Assembly: GCA_036274055.1 (NCBI GenBank)
Contig: DASUGM010000048.1
Span: 1 to 50,017 of the forward strand
Origin: DASUGM01 sp036274055
GTDB lineage: Bacteria > Acidobacteriota > Vicinamibacteria > Vicinamibacterales > SCN-69-37
DNA length: 50,017 bases
Reading direction: 5' to 3'
Below the pieces are notes generated by a model. That model did no database searches. It worked only from the letters and a program-made list of their open reading frames with translations, and was not told the origin of the DNA. Numbering within the stretch: position 1 is the stretch's first letter; each line of letters starts with the position of its first letter. Of this stretch, positions 49,691 through 50,017 are shown in pieces. The position numbers were made by a program, and so were the translations under genes.

Positions 49691-50017
49691 CTACTTCTTG
49701 CCCTTCTTCTTCTCGACCTGCGGCTGCGGATCCGGCTTGCGCGCCACCGCGCGGCGGATGATGACGACGCCGCTCGGCGCGCCGGGAACGGCGCCGCGCA
49801 GCACCAGCAGGTGATTGTCGAGGTCGATGCTGACGACCTTGAGGTTGCGGGTGGTGATCCGCTTGGCGCCCATGTGACCGGCGGCGCGCATGCCCTTGAC
49901 GACGCGCGACGGAAACGACGAGGCGCCAATCGAGCCGGGCGCACGATGGAACATCGAGCCGTGCGTGGCCGCGCCGCCAGCGAAATGGTGACGCTTCATG
50001 ACGCCCTGGAAGCCCTT
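49691..50017 (-). CDS. rplC: 50S ribosomal protein L3, 5' end beyond the window
   Basis: Only the C-terminal 108 residues are present; the reading frame is open to the last base. KGFQGVMKRHHFAGG, MFHRAPGSIGASSFPSRVVK and GMRAAGHMGAKRITTRN are typical L3. The C-terminus has a short Lys tail. rpsJ (S10) would be expected upstream outside the window. Confidence 0.97.
   Translation of the reverse strand, partial: KGFQGVMKRHHFAGGAATHGSMFHRAPGSIGASSFPSRVVKGMRAAGHMGAKRITTRNLKVVSIDLDNHLLVLRGAVPGAPSGVVIIRRAVARKPDPQPQVEKKKGKK

Overview
The window is about 50 kb of high-GC bacterial chromosome, densely coded on both strands. The gene set points to a Gram-negative soil-type bacterium, most likely an acidobacterium of the Vicinamibacteria kind. 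This is inferred from overall protein style, the paired MacB-like permeases, the sigma-54 type IV pilus genes and a four-helix-bundle (23S rRNA intervening-sequence family) gene. No rRNA or other taxonomic marker search could be run.

Layout. 0-6.4 kb: an OmpA/PKD outer-membrane protein ending in a strong bidirectional terminator, then proS and nadB (minus) and aroB (plus). 6.4-13.1 kb (minus): a minor-pilin operon fimT-pilV-pilW-pilX-pilY1 plus a small membrane/coiled-coil protein, with a sigma-54 -24/-12 motif just upstream of fimT. 13.3-18 kb (minus): an overlapping run reading VKOR-DsbA fusion, ABC ATPase, ABC permease, TPR lipid- or membrane-anchored protein and prepilin peptidase pilD. 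18-24.5 kb (minus): a decayed gene fragment, a repeat array, pilA with its own terminator and a sigma-54 motif, then pilC, pilT, pilB and a FadL/PorV-like outer-membrane protein. 24.6-29.2 kb (plus): a Yip1-family membrane protein, a HlyD-like adaptor and two MacB-like permeases without an ATPase. 29.2-30.1 kb: a four-helix-bundle gene enclosed by a 78-bp inverted repeat pair and followed by an octamer tandem array. 30.1-34.5 kb: an EF-G paralogue, an MltB-type lytic transglycosylase and threonine ammonia-lyase. 34.6-50 kb (minus): the S10-spc-alpha ribosomal superoperon from rplC (cut by the window edge) through rplQ, including secY, adk, map, infA and rpoA.

How the genes fit together. The pilus genes supply the major pilin, minor pilins, the PilY1 tip protein, the assembly and retraction ATPases, the platform protein and the prepilin peptidase. 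The VKOR-DsbA fusion beside them could oxidise the many cysteines seen in PilW, FimT and PilY1.

The most unusual feature is a set of short-period (7-8 bp) repeat arrays at about a dozen intergenic places. The unit differs between places but is homogeneous within one, and several are built as two inverted arms around a short spacer or palindrome. They sit between operons, inside the ribosomal operon, around the four-helix-bundle gene, and in two cases run into coding sequence (the mltB signal peptide and the rpsC stop). Arms with GCGATCGC-rich sequence occur both around the four-helix-bundle gene and, without any gene, after mltB. This looks like one repeat system, possibly a non-autonomous mobile or hairpin-copied element family.
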